Shown here piece after piece: positions 21,281 through 28,200 of a stretch of DNA of 29,001 nucleotides. Origin of the DNA: a virus; the IMG/VR virus record IMGVR_UViG_3300007735_000579, positions 1 through 29,001 of that record. One strand, written 5' to 3'. The translations under genes were made by a program, and so were the position numbers. Below the pieces are notes generated by a model. It saw nothing but the letters and a program-made list of their open reading frames with translations, was not told the origin of the DNA and ran no database searches. Every line of letters begins with the position of its first letter. Position 1 is the stretch's first letter.

Positions 21281-21676
21281 CTAGGCGCGGCTTACTGCGC
21301 CCGTGGCCGTCAGGCTCGCAGAGAAGGCGATGAGCCCGTCCACCGCGGCCGTCGTCTCATATGATGCCACAAGGCAGGACCCGGAATAGGTCACCGTGGT
21401 ACCCGTCCCGAAGACCAGAGAGAACGCGACACCGTCGGTGTCGGCGAAGGCCGTGGCGAGGACCGCGTCCGGACCCGTCGAGGCCGTCGGATCGAAGTAG
21501 CCCGAGATCGTGATCGTCGCCGAGCGGAGACCCTGGATGAACTCGCGGTCCGAGTCTCCGAACGTGGTCACGTCGAGCGTGTCGCCGTTCCGGGTCAAGG
21601 ACACGTTGCTCAGGAACGTGCCGATCGCCACCGCGTTCAAGCTGAAAGTGACGTTCTTACCTGCTACGAAAGGCAT
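21281..21676 (-). CDS. Tail-tube-type protein, shorter paralogue
   Basis: 131 residues from ATG 21676, with AGGAGG 6 bases upstream. It is clearly homologous to the N-terminal part of the gene just upstream: both begin M-x-FVAGK/R, both have a NVS..RNGD/A..DV..FGD.DR.F span (about residues 24-47), and both then have SATITISGYFD / SATMSGFID. Tail tubes of siphoviruses consist of stacked hexamers of such a beta-barrel. Which of the two makes the main tube is unknown; this one is the more compact, likely the main tube. Confidence 0.75.
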   Translation of the reverse strand: MPFVAGKNVTFSLNAVAIGTFLSNVSLTRNGDTLDVTTFGDSDREFIQGLRSATITISGYFDPTASTGPDAVLATAFADTDGVAFSLVFGTGTTVTYSGSCLVASYETTAAVDGLIAFSASLTATGAVSRA

Positions 21677-21685
21677 GGGGTCCTC

Positions 21686-22396
21686 CTATGGCCTGCGGCC
21701 GAACGCGACCGCGAAGGTCTGGGTGTTGCGGGCAGAAGACAAGTTCGCCCGGACATATCGGCGGATCGTCCCCGAGATCTCAAGGGTCTGCGAGGTCGCC
21801 GCGGTGAAGTTCGAGAAGGTGCCGATGGTCAGGAAGCTCATGTTGTCCGCGGAATCCTGAACCAGAACGGTCCCGGTCCCCGAAGCCCCGGCCGCGGTGA
21901 CATGCAAGTTTGCGACGGCACCATTCGTTGTAGCCGACCCACCATCGACCGCGGTATAGGCCCCGGTCGCGGTCTCGACCCCGAGGGCATGCAACGAGAC
22001 CGCACGATCCACGCGCCCGGTAAACGCGAGGTTCGCCGCGATAGCCTGGACCCCATCGACCGGGGCCGAGTCCTCGTAGGACCCCTCCCACCCGGCACCG
22101 CAGATACCCGGTGACCCGATAGCATCAGCATCCCAGAAGATCGAGACAGCCCGGGTAGAGGTTCCGGTCAGGAACGACGAGAGCACGGGTTCCGATGCCC
22201 CGGCCACGGTGTCGATGAAGCCGGACATAGTCGCCGACGCACCCTGCATCGTCTTGAGAAAGTCCCGGTCCTGATCCCCGAAGCACGACACGTCGGCGAG
22301 ATCCGCGTTCCGGACCGCCGAAACGTTGTTCAGGAAGGCCGAAAGGTCGTATTCACCGATCAAAACCTTCGCCCGACGCCCCGCAACGAATGCCAT
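21686..22396 (-). CDS. Tail-tube-type protein, longer paralogue with added C-terminal domain
   Basis: 236 residues from ATG 22396. Residues 1-135 are related to the next gene (MAFVAGRRAKVLIGEYDLSA, then NADLADVSCFGDQDRDFLK). Residues about 136-236 form an added beta-sandwich-like domain (VANLHVTAAGASGTGTVLV, TLEISGTIRRYVRAN) rich in Ser, Thr and Ala, like surface Ig or carbohydrate-binding folds on tail tubes. It may be a decorated tube subunit, a terminal ring or a second tube protein. The RBS is weak (AGGGGG about 12 bases off), suggesting lower expression than the paralogue, whose AGGAGG is strong. Confidence 0.7.
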   Translation of the reverse strand: MAFVAGRRAKVLIGEYDLSAFLNNVSAVRNADLADVSCFGDQDRDFLKTMQGASATMSGFIDTVAGASEPVLSSFLTGTSTRAVSIFWDADAIGSPGICGAGWEGSYEDSAPVDGVQAIAANLAFTGRVDRAVSLHALGVETATGAYTAVDGGSATTNGAVANLHVTAAGASGTGTVLVQDSADNMSFLTIGTFSNFTAATSQTLEISGTIRRYVRANLSSARNTQTFAVAFGRRP

Positions 22397-22401
22397 GCGT
22401 T

Positions 22402-22668
22402 TTAAGCCCCCTGGTAGGCGTCTGCGGCCGCGTCGCCCTCGCCAAGGTCGCCACTATCAGGGGCCTCGACGAGCGGGGCTTCTGGGGCATCCTGCGCGGT
22501 CACTTTTTCGGCCTCGGCCAAATATTGACCCTTTTCGACCACGACACCCTCCTCGACCAGCCACGGGGACGCCTTGACCAGAGCCGCGGGCACTTCGTCG
22601 CCCGGGAAGACCTCGATCCCGAGGCCTTCATTCTGGATGTGGCCCCGAGAGATGTAGACCTTCGGCAT
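22402..22668 (-). CDS. Small phage protein, Gly-Asp-rich fold
   Basis: 88 residues from ATG 22668, sharing its A with the stop of the previous gene (TAATG). The segment ISRGHIQNEGLGIEVFPGDE resembles short phage proteins with the pattern G..v.pGd...a.aL...., also seen at 24214. The rest is acidic (APDSGDLGEGDAAADA). Its place between the tail-terminator-like gene and the tail-tube genes suggests a tail or connector accessory; function unknown. Confidence 0.6.
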   Translation of the reverse strand: MPKVYISRGHIQNEGLGIEVFPGDEVPAALVKASPWLVEEGVVVEKGQYLAEAEKVTAQDAPEAPLVEAPDSGDLGEGDAAADAYQGA

Positions 22669-23072
22669 TAGCAGATGACCTCGACGGTAAAGTCGCATCC
22701 TAGATAGGACACGCCCCCCATATCGTAAACGCCCAGCCCTTGGGCACTCAAGACCCGGGTAACGTTGGCCGCGCCCCCGAGGGATGGGTCCGCCTCGATC
22801 GCCGCCTTGACCGACAACGCCCCCGATCCGTCGAGGTACTGCTCGAGCCGCTCTTGAGCCGAGCGGTCCGTAGCCTTGCCGACAAGGATTCGGACAGGGT
22901 AGGTCATCCGGTCTGCCGCCCGTTGGTAGACGAAGTCAAAGACGATCGAGGTTGGCATCCCGACGATCGCGGCCGGGGGGCTGAACTGATCGGGGATGGT
23001 CTCATAGCACCGGAGGCCCGAGATTGTCGCAAGTCGGGTCTTGAGTCCTGAGCGGACGGAAGCGATATTCAC
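22668..23072 (-). CDS. Tail terminator / tail completion-like protein
   Basis: 134 residues from GTG 23072 (AGGAGGGG 3-4 bases upstream; GTGA overlap with gp10-like gene). The text NIASVRSGLKTRLATISGLR, then PPAAIVGMPTSIVFDF, then MTYPVRILVGKATDRSAQERLEQYL fits the tail-terminator and tail-completion group (lambda gpU / DUF3168-like), which caps the tail before head joining. Position after the gp10-like gene and before the tail tube genes matches other siphoviruses. Family membership is moderate from sequence by eye. Confidence 0.7.
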   Translation of the reverse strand: MNIASVRSGLKTRLATISGLRCYETIPDQFSPPAAIVGMPTSIVFDFVYQRAADRMTYPVRILVGKATDRSAQERLEQYLDGSGALSVKAAIEADPSLGGAANVTRVLSAQGLGVYDMGGVSYLGCDFTVEVIC

Positions 23073-23599
23073 AGACCCCTCCTCGCCCGGATCTTCCGGA
23101 CGACCTCGGCCAGGTTCCGCACGATCTGGCCCTGATACTGCTCGAGCGATCCCCGCAGGTATCGCCGGGGCAGAAGGCCACCGCGGCGCGTGATAGCGTC
23201 GGCGATGACCTCGGCATCGTGGAACGTGCCGCCCCGGCCCTTCCTCTCGGCCCAGCCCATAAGTGCCGCAGGGGGGACGACGTGCCGCTTCCGAGGCCAC
23301 GATGGATGATCATGGACAAGGCCCGTCCCGAACTCCATGAAAGCCCCGTACGGCTTGCCGTTCTTCCGGACGTTCGTCCCGATGGATGCGGTCACCTTCT
23401 GACCCTCGACCTTGACTTGGTCGTTGATCGAGGTCCGCAGGAGGCTCGTATCCACCGGGGCACGCCTGCGGGCCTCGCTCGCAACGACCTTGGCCGCGGC
23501 GTCGATGTATTCCCGCAGAACGTCAACCGCGTCCCGCTCGAGGTCCAAGGCCCGGACGATCTGGTCCAGGCCTCGGACTTGGATCTCGTAGCTCGACAT
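23069..23599 (-). CDS. HK97 gp10-family neck/tail-completion protein
   Basis: 176 residues starting at ATG 23599 (TGATG overlap with the connector stop). The family pattern is visible: YIDAAAKVVASEARRRAPVDTSLLRTSI (about 31-58), then an alternating strand region (VTASIGTNVRKNGKPYGAFMEFGT) with the characteristic FxEFGT (about 86-94), and a C-terminal basic helix. HK97 gp10-like proteins act at head-tail joining or tail completion. The longer reading frame upstream has no support. A confident family call. Confidence 0.88.
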   Translation of the reverse strand: MSSYEIQVRGLDQIVRALDLERDAVDVLREYIDAAAKVVASEARRRAPVDTSLLRTSINDQVKVEGQKVTASIGTNVRKNGKPYGAFMEFGTGLVHDHPSWPRKRHVVPPAALMGWAERKGRGGTFHDAEVIADAITRRGGLLPRRYLRGSLEQYQGQIVRNLAEVVRKIRARRGL

Positions 23600-24210
23600 C
23601 AGACCAGATCGACGAGGCCGATCTTCCGGTACGGTGCAAGCAATACGCCCGCGTCCGGATCGACCGCCCGTAGCGCAACCGACTGACCCACCTCGCCGCC
23701 CCCGGCGACGCCGAACGGGGCGTCCTTTCTCTTGAAGTACCGGGCCGCCGTGATAAGGCATGCCTCGTTGACGGCATCGGGTACCGTCGCCCATCCCCAC
23801 GTCCCCGTGACCTTGACCATCTCGAGCCCAAGATCAAAGGAATCGCCCGCGAGGGGCTTGATCCGGATCTCGGTGAAGGGCCAGGAAGATACCGCGTTGT
23901 TGAGCGGTCCAAGCTCATAATCCGCGGCCGGGATGACGTTCGACCATGTCCGGTCGAGGTTCCGGTCCGTCGCGATCGCCGTGACCGTCACAACGTCATC
24001 GCAGAATGTCAGGACCTCGGATGCCGGACTGAAATATCGGACTTGACCCGCCGAGGTCTGATAGAAGAACCGATTGCAGAATTTGTCGATCATCCGGGAC
24101 GCGGCCTCGATGACCGCCTCCATGATCGAGTCGTCCGCGGTATCGGACACCGGGACGCCCATTCGAGCCTTGAGCTCGTTGAGCGTCGCGTACCCGTTGA
24201 CGATTGCCAC
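23599..24210 (-). CDS. Head-tail connector, gp6-like
   Basis: 203 residues from GTG 24210 (GGAAGG 9 bases upstream). N-terminal helical part reads ATLNELKARMGVPVSDTADD, then EAASRMIDKFCNRFFYQT, a good match to gp6-like adaptor proteins (HK97 gp6/ DUF3199-type), with the typical Arg-Phe-Phe region, then a beta-rich middle and a C-terminal helix around NEACLITAARYFKRKDAPFG. Connector rings of this kind bind below the portal. It sits between a small acidic protein gene and the gp10-like gene as expected. Confidence 0.88.
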   Translation of the reverse strand: MAIVNGYATLNELKARMGVPVSDTADDSIMEAVIEAASRMIDKFCNRFFYQTSAGQVRYFSPASEVLTFCDDVVTVTAIATDRNLDRTWSNVIPAADYELGPLNNAVSSWPFTEIRIKPLAGDSFDLGLEMVKVTGTWGWATVPDAVNEACLITAARYFKRKDAPFGVAGGGEVGQSVALRAVDPDAGVLLAPYRKIGLVDLV

Positions 24211-24213
24211 GGG

Positions 24214-24414
24214 CTAGGCCTTCCGGCGCAGTCCGCGGATCTTCGGAGCCGCTTCTACAACCTCGACTTCCGCGGCCTGTTCCCGGGATTCGACTTCCGC
24301 GAAGGATGCGGCCGAGTCGGCGAGAAGAACGGCCTCGAGCTTCGGGTCCTCGATGATGTCGCCCGGGGCGAAGGACCCCGCCGAAGAGGAATACTTGCTG
24401 ATGCACTTGAGCAT
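24214..24414 (-). CDS. Small acidic phage protein
   Basis: 66 residues from ATG 24414 (AAAGG about 12 bases upstream). The sequence (SKYSSSAGSFAPGDIIED, then LEAVLLADSAASFAEVESR) shares a G-D-I-I-x-D plus helix plan with the protein at 22402. Common in phage head regions before connectors; often of unknown function. It ends 3 bases before the next GTG start. The role is not known. Confidence 0.65.
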   Translation of the reverse strand: MLKCISKYSSSAGSFAPGDIIEDPKLEAVLLADSAASFAEVESREQAAEVEVVEAAPKIRGLRRKA

Positions 24415-24429
24415 GATGATCCGGCCTTT

Positions 24430-24840
24430 CTAATCCGACTGAAGGATGACATGGACCTCAAACGTCGCGTCCGCGGTCCCTGATTCCGTGGCAACAACCC
24501 TCATCTCGGGTAGGAGCGGTCCTGAGCACAACCCGTAGTAGGCCGTGGCCGTGTTGGCCGTGATCGCGATCGGCGTCATGTTGAGATCCGCCCATGCGTG
24601 CGTATCGTCGATCCGGCCTTGGAGCTTGACGGTAAATTGATTCGTCCCGGGGTTGTTGCCAGACCCCGCGGTCTGGTTGATGAAGACCCCCGCGTCCTTG
24701 AAGAAGCCGCGGTAGATCCGGGTCTGCGGGTCGTTCAAGGTCCAGTAGGTCCGGAACATGTTCCCGTTCGTCGTCGCCGTCCGCTGAGCGAGGGGCAACG
24801 CGTCAACCGCTTTCATCACCCCGAAGACGGGTCCGTTCAT
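24430..24840 (-). CDS. Putative capsid-surface or decoration protein
   Basis: 136 residues from ATG 24840, with GGAAGG about 7 bases upstream. All-beta sequence (TVKLQGRIDDTHAWADLNMT, then ITANTATAYYGLCSG), with many Thr and Asn, in the part of the head cluster where decoration proteins usually lie, just after the capsid gene and its partner. No named family. A decoration, head-fibre or other small structural protein is most likely; mass-spectrometry of virions would decide. It is preceded by a strong hairpin at 24862-24892. Confidence 0.6.
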   Translation of the reverse strand: MNGPVFGVMKAVDALPLAQRTATTNGNMFRTYWTLNDPQTRIYRGFFKDAGVFINQTAGSGNNPGTNQFTVKLQGRIDDTHAWADLNMTPIAITANTATAYYGLCSGPLLPEMRVVATESGTADATFEVHVILQSD

Positions 24841-24861
24841 CTCGATCCTTCCTTATGGTTC

Positions 24862-24892
24862 GGGGGGCTCGGGACCGAAGCCCCGGCCCCCC
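24862..24892 (-). terminator. Strong UUCG-type hairpin between capsid-region genes
   Basis: Leftward RNA: GGGGGGC and AGCCCCCC pair (one bulged A) below a 6-pair stem CGGGGC/GUCCCG capped by UUCG. It fills most of the 66-base gap between two capsid-region genes and lacks a U-tract. It may lower downstream transcription or stabilise the upstream capsid mRNA. Confidence 0.6.
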
Positions 24893-24906
24893 GGCTTGCC
24901 TATCGC

Positions 24907-25341
24907 CTAGACGCCCTGACAGTCCATGAGGACGTAGACCACAACCGCGAGATCCGCGGTCACGGCATCCCAGGTACCCGAGGTCGTGATCTCGACACCG
25001 AGCTTCTGGCCTGCCGTCGCCTTGACCGACGACTGGGGGAACACGGCAGTCGCCGCGGTCCCGGTCGTGATGGTCTGAGTCGTTGCCGTCTGTTCCGTAC
25101 CGTCGAGAGTGACGCCGACCGCGAGAGAACCCATGGTCGCCGCCGCACTCGTGTTGATGGAAATCCCCACAACCCGTCCGGCCCACGGAAGTGAAAGGCC
25201 GTCAATCGCGAGAGTGACGCCGCCTGCGACTTCTTGGATGTTCAACTGAACGTCGGTCTGACTTGCCGCCACCGCGTCTTGGACGAACACGAAGGGGAAA
25301 ATCTGACCGCGGGCCGCGATCTGTTCGAACTGCTTAAGCAT
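24907..25341 (-). CDS. Putative capsid accessory / decoration protein
   Basis: 144 residues from ATG 25341, 14 bases after the capsid stop (AGGAT near the stop could be the RBS). It begins MLKQFEQIAARGQIFPFVFV and is then strand-rich with Thr, Ala and Val (VTLAIDGLSLPWAGRVVGIS, ATTQTITTGTAATAVFPQSS). Such proteins after the capsid gene often form head fibres or decoration trimers. No named family is recognised. The 18-bp repeat at 25306-25323 is inside its N-terminal coding part. Confidence 0.65.
   Translation of the reverse strand: MLKQFEQIAARGQIFPFVFVQDAVAASQTDVQLNIQEVAGGVTLAIDGLSLPWAGRVVGISINTSAAATMGSLAVGVTLDGTEQTATTQTITTGTAATAVFPQSSVKATAGQKLGVEITTSGTWDAVTADLAVVVYVLMDCQGV
25306..25323. 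repeat. 18-bp repeat, copy 2 (inside accessory-capsid gene)
   Basis: Exact copy of the 18 bases seen at 16009-16026. Here it encodes QIAARG in the capsid-accessory gene, so either the protein sequence requires it or the intergenic copy was derived from it. Confidence 0.6.
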
Positions 25342-25354
25342 TTTCGTTCAGATC

Positions 25355-26713
25355 CTACAGGGTGATGTTGTAGAGGACCGAAGCGGCCTCGATGCTGCTC
25401 GCCGAGCCGCTCGGGGCGTACCGACCGAAGCCGAGACGGAACGAGGCGACAAGGCGGGACTGCTGCATGCCGGGCATCCGCTCGAGCTCGAGGGTGACAG
25501 CCTTCCGGATGCCGACCTTGAACGCGTTGCGGTTGAAGGCGATGAGCTGGCCCTTGGTGTTGTTCGCGGCCGTGGCCGAGATCTTACCGTCGGCCTCGGT
25601 CAGGCCCATGGCCATGGTCGAGATGACGGGGCAGCCGAGGACGTTGCCGACCTGACCGACGAGAACCCCGGCCTGGGGGCCGAACTTGTCGACGGTGACG
25701 ACCTGGTCAAGCTGAGCAATCGCGTCCGCGGTCTGGGGATCGCAGACGTAGATCAGATCCTGCGACCGGACGGGATGACCCCAATCGATCTTGTAGGTCG
25801 AGTCGATCATCTTGCCCTTGAGCCCGGCAAGCTGGCTCAGAGCGATGGAGCCCGCGGCATTGGTGCCGTTGGCCGTGTTATCCACCAAGCCGACGTGGCG
25901 CAGGCCGTCGAAGGCGAGGTAGAACTTGTCGTCCGCGGGGTCGGCGTCATCGCTGTTGATGTTGCCCGTGGCCGCGTTCGTGGTATCGCCGTTCAGGATG
26001 ACCGAGTCAGAGTAGAAGGCCAGCGACGCGGCAACCTGGGCCCGGATGAAGGGCAGGAAGGGGATGATCGCATCCTCTTCGAGCTCGTACGTCCAGATCT
26101 GGTTGATCAACATCTTCTTCGCGGTCACGGACACGCGGTTCGAGCCGACGCGACCAGTCCCGGCGAGGAAGCTGTTTTCGGTCGTGTTCTCGCCCGAGAG
26201 GATGGGCTCGGGAAGATCCGCGACGACGGGCAGGTAAGCCGAGGGATGGATCATCTCGAACGTGTCGAGCAGACCGAAGACCCGGCTATCCTGACGAGCG
26301 GCATCCCAGAGTTCAGAGACGTACTGGACGCCGACGAGTTCCTGACCGTAGCCCGCGGCGCCCTCGTTCTGCGTCGCCTTGGTGAAGGGGACCGCGGCGA
26401 GGTTCGCGGGGTAGGCCTTGATGTACCGCTTCGACACGGCCTCGGCCGCGTTGGTCAGTTCCTCGGAAGGACCGACCCCGGTCTGATGACGGGCAGACTT
26501 CATGATGTCATGCAGCATCTGCACATCACCCGAGGTCATCCCGGCGAACTTCGACCCAGCCGTGTTGGCATCGCCCGAAAAGGCGATCTTGCGGGCGAGA
26601 CCCGGGTTCGCCTTGACCACGGCCTCGATCTCACCGATGCGGCCCTCGAGGCTTGCGCCCTTGGCCTCGACCTGGGCGACGAGGTCGCTCAGGAGCTTCT
26701 CAACGTCGCTCAC
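25355..26713 (-). CDS. Major capsid protein, HK97-fold
   Basis: 452 residues from GTG 26713, with strong GGAGGA upstream and a GTGA overlap with the protease gene. An N-terminal coiled-coil (VEKLLSDLVAQVEAKGASLE) resembles the delta scaffold removed by the protease. The main part has the expected order: the A-loop/P-domain region (NEGAAGYGQELVGVQYVSEL), IWTYELEEDAIIPFLPFIRA near the spine helix, and a late DSTYKIDWGHPVRSQD span plus FNRNAFKVGIRKAVTLELER near the C-terminus. It assembles the icosahedral shell. Confidence in the family is high. Confidence 0.93.
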   Translation of the reverse strand: MSDVEKLLSDLVAQVEAKGASLEGRIGEIEAVVKANPGLARKIAFSGDANTAGSKFAGMTSGDVQMLHDIMKSARHQTGVGPSEELTNAAEAVSKRYIKAYPANLAAVPFTKATQNEGAAGYGQELVGVQYVSELWDAARQDSRVFGLLDTFEMIHPSAYLPVVADLPEPILSGENTTENSFLAGTGRVGSNRVSVTAKKMLINQIWTYELEEDAIIPFLPFIRAQVAASLAFYSDSVILNGDTTNAATGNINSDDADPADDKFYLAFDGLRHVGLVDNTANGTNAAGSIALSQLAGLKGKMIDSTYKIDWGHPVRSQDLIYVCDPQTADAIAQLDQVVTVDKFGPQAGVLVGQVGNVLGCPVISTMAMGLTEADGKISATAANNTKGQLIAFNRNAFKVGIRKAVTLELERMPGMQQSRLVASFRLGFGRYAPSGSASSIEAASVLYNITL

Positions 26714-28200
26714 TTGTTGGGTCCTCCAATTGCGGCCACCGCCGCTTTAAGTGCTGCTACCAGTGTTTCCGGGTTGCCGGATTCTTGTCCAGCCCCCCCC
26801 GCCTTCGCGGAGTCCTCGACGACCGGGGCTTCTTCCTCGGGCATCTCTTCGTCTTCGTTGTAGCCCTCGAGCATCGCGTCGACGACAGCGGCCGCGGCAA
26901 CAAGATGATCCCGCAGGTTCATCAGTTGCTCGTTCTTGGCCATGGGCTTCTTCGGCTTGTCGCCGCCCATCCCCTGTTCTTCTTCCATTGGCTTTTCCAT
27001 ATATGACCCCTTGGCGAGTTCCGCCACCGACTCCGGCAGGTCGACGCCCGCCTTGTCATAGTACCGTCCCACGACACGCGCCATGCGACGCCGATCTTCC
27101 GGGCTCAGGTTTCCCCCGCCCTGACCGCCTGCGAGGATGTTCGCGATGATCTGGATCGGCCTGATATGGGCGACAAGACGGTCATCGACGACATCGGCGA
27201 ACGGGTAACCGTACCCGCCGAAGTCCTCTTCCATCCCCTCGCGCACAAGCATGAAAGCCCGGGCGTACCGCTCCCAATCCATCGACTCCTTGTCCCCCGA
27301 GCCGTCGGACGAGGCCCACCGACGGACCCGATCCTGGGCCGCGGGCTGATTCCATTCGAGGTCGTCCGGGGCGAGGGGCAGATCACCGAAGGGCTGAACG
27401 GCCTTGACCCGGAGCGCGGTCGGGTTCGCGGGGATCGCGACAAGGGATACCTCGAGGAGTTCCTTCTGGACATGATGCATGGTTCGGCCTTCCTTCCGGC
27501 GCTGGGTCGACCGGAATCCGACCGAGACCGCGTTGAGCATCCCTTGTTCAACAAGTGTCTTCGCCACCTTGCCCCGTTCCGTGGCCGCGAACTCAATGTC
27601 CACAACCCACCCGGAACCCTCCCGTCGGGGCTCACCCACGGCCTTACCGACGATGTCCTCGATCGACTCATACCGATGGGTGTCGAGGATGACCGGGTTC
27701 TTCATGAAGTTGCCGAAGTCCCAGCCGTCGACCTCGACGACCTCGCCTTGTCGATCGAGGGCATCGGTCGTCATCACGAATGACGCCTTCCCGTCCTTCA
27801 AGGACAGGGGAGCGCGGAACTCGCGACGATCCCGAAGCCGCTCTTTTTCTGACATGATCACGTCTCGCATGTGGTCCAGACCTCTCGAGCCTATGACAAG
27901 CCACTTGATCTGCGCAACCACCCCCGCAAGCCGGAAGTCCTCGAGATGACGCGCGGCCCACGCCTCGCGGAGCCGGACCGCTTCCTCTTCGGTGTCGGTC
28001 TCGGGGGACCGACGAGCCCGGGCCATGGGCGCAAGCCTGTTGAACTGCTTGTCCCCGAGGATGTTGCCGCCCCGGTCCCAGATCTCGGGCCATTCGTCCT
28101 TGAGAGCCTGAGCCTCGTCGAGGGGGAAGAGGGGATACCTGCTAGACCGCAGGGATACCGGGGAGTCGCCGCCCTGCTCGGGAAAGTTCGTGATCGGCAT
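26710..28200 (-). CDS. Multidomain HK97-type prohead protease
   Basis: 496 residues, far longer than the usual about 200. Protease core (about 125-270) has FVMTTDALDRQGEVVEVDGW, ILDTHRYES with His175, the SVGF segment with Ser226 and ELLEVSLVAIPANPTAL, matching Peptidase_S78/U35 (His/Ser, acidic third residue). An N-terminal domain of about 115 residues (LDEAQALKDEWPEIWDRGGN, then REAWAARHLEDF) precedes it. A domain of the pattern EWNQPAAQDRVRRWASSDGS... (about 282-385) follows, seen in other phage protease proteins. The C-terminal tail is acidic (YNEDEEMPEEEAPVVED) and helical, perhaps scaffolding. It probably cleaves scaffold and capsid tails inside the prohead. TAG of MuF directly precedes its ATG. 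Confidence 0.9.
   Translation of the reverse strand: MPITNFPEQGGDSPVSLRSSRYPLFPLDEAQALKDEWPEIWDRGGNILGDKQFNRLAPMARARRSPETDTEEEAVRLREAWAARHLEDFRLAGVVAQIKWLVIGSRGLDHMRDVIMSEKERLRDRREFRAPLSLKDGKASFVMTTDALDRQGEVVEVDGWDFGNFMKNPVILDTHRYESIEDIVGKAVGEPRREGSGWVVDIEFAATERGKVAKTLVEQGMLNAVSVGFRSTQRRKEGRTMHHVQKELLEVSLVAIPANPTALRVKAVQPFGDLPLAPDDLEWNQPAAQDRVRRWASSDGSGDKESMDWERYARAFMLVREGMEEDFGGYGYPFADVVDDRLVAHIRPIQIIANILAGGQGGGNLSPEDRRRMARVVGRYYDKAGVDLPESVAELAKGSYMEKPMEEEQGMGGDKPKKPMAKNEQLMNLRDHLVAAAAVVDAMLEGYNEDEEMPEEEAPVVEDSAKAGGAGQESGNPETLVAALKAAVAAIGGPNK

Noticed and set aside
25775-26863. Long plus-strand ORF (about 360 codons) opposite the capsid and protease genes
   Set aside because: It is antisense to two confidently identified genes, has no recognisable motif or RBS, and is the kind of open frame expected in G+C-rich sequence. 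The same applies to the other long plus-strand ORFs (for example 7770-8870, 2814-3560, 13447-14136).
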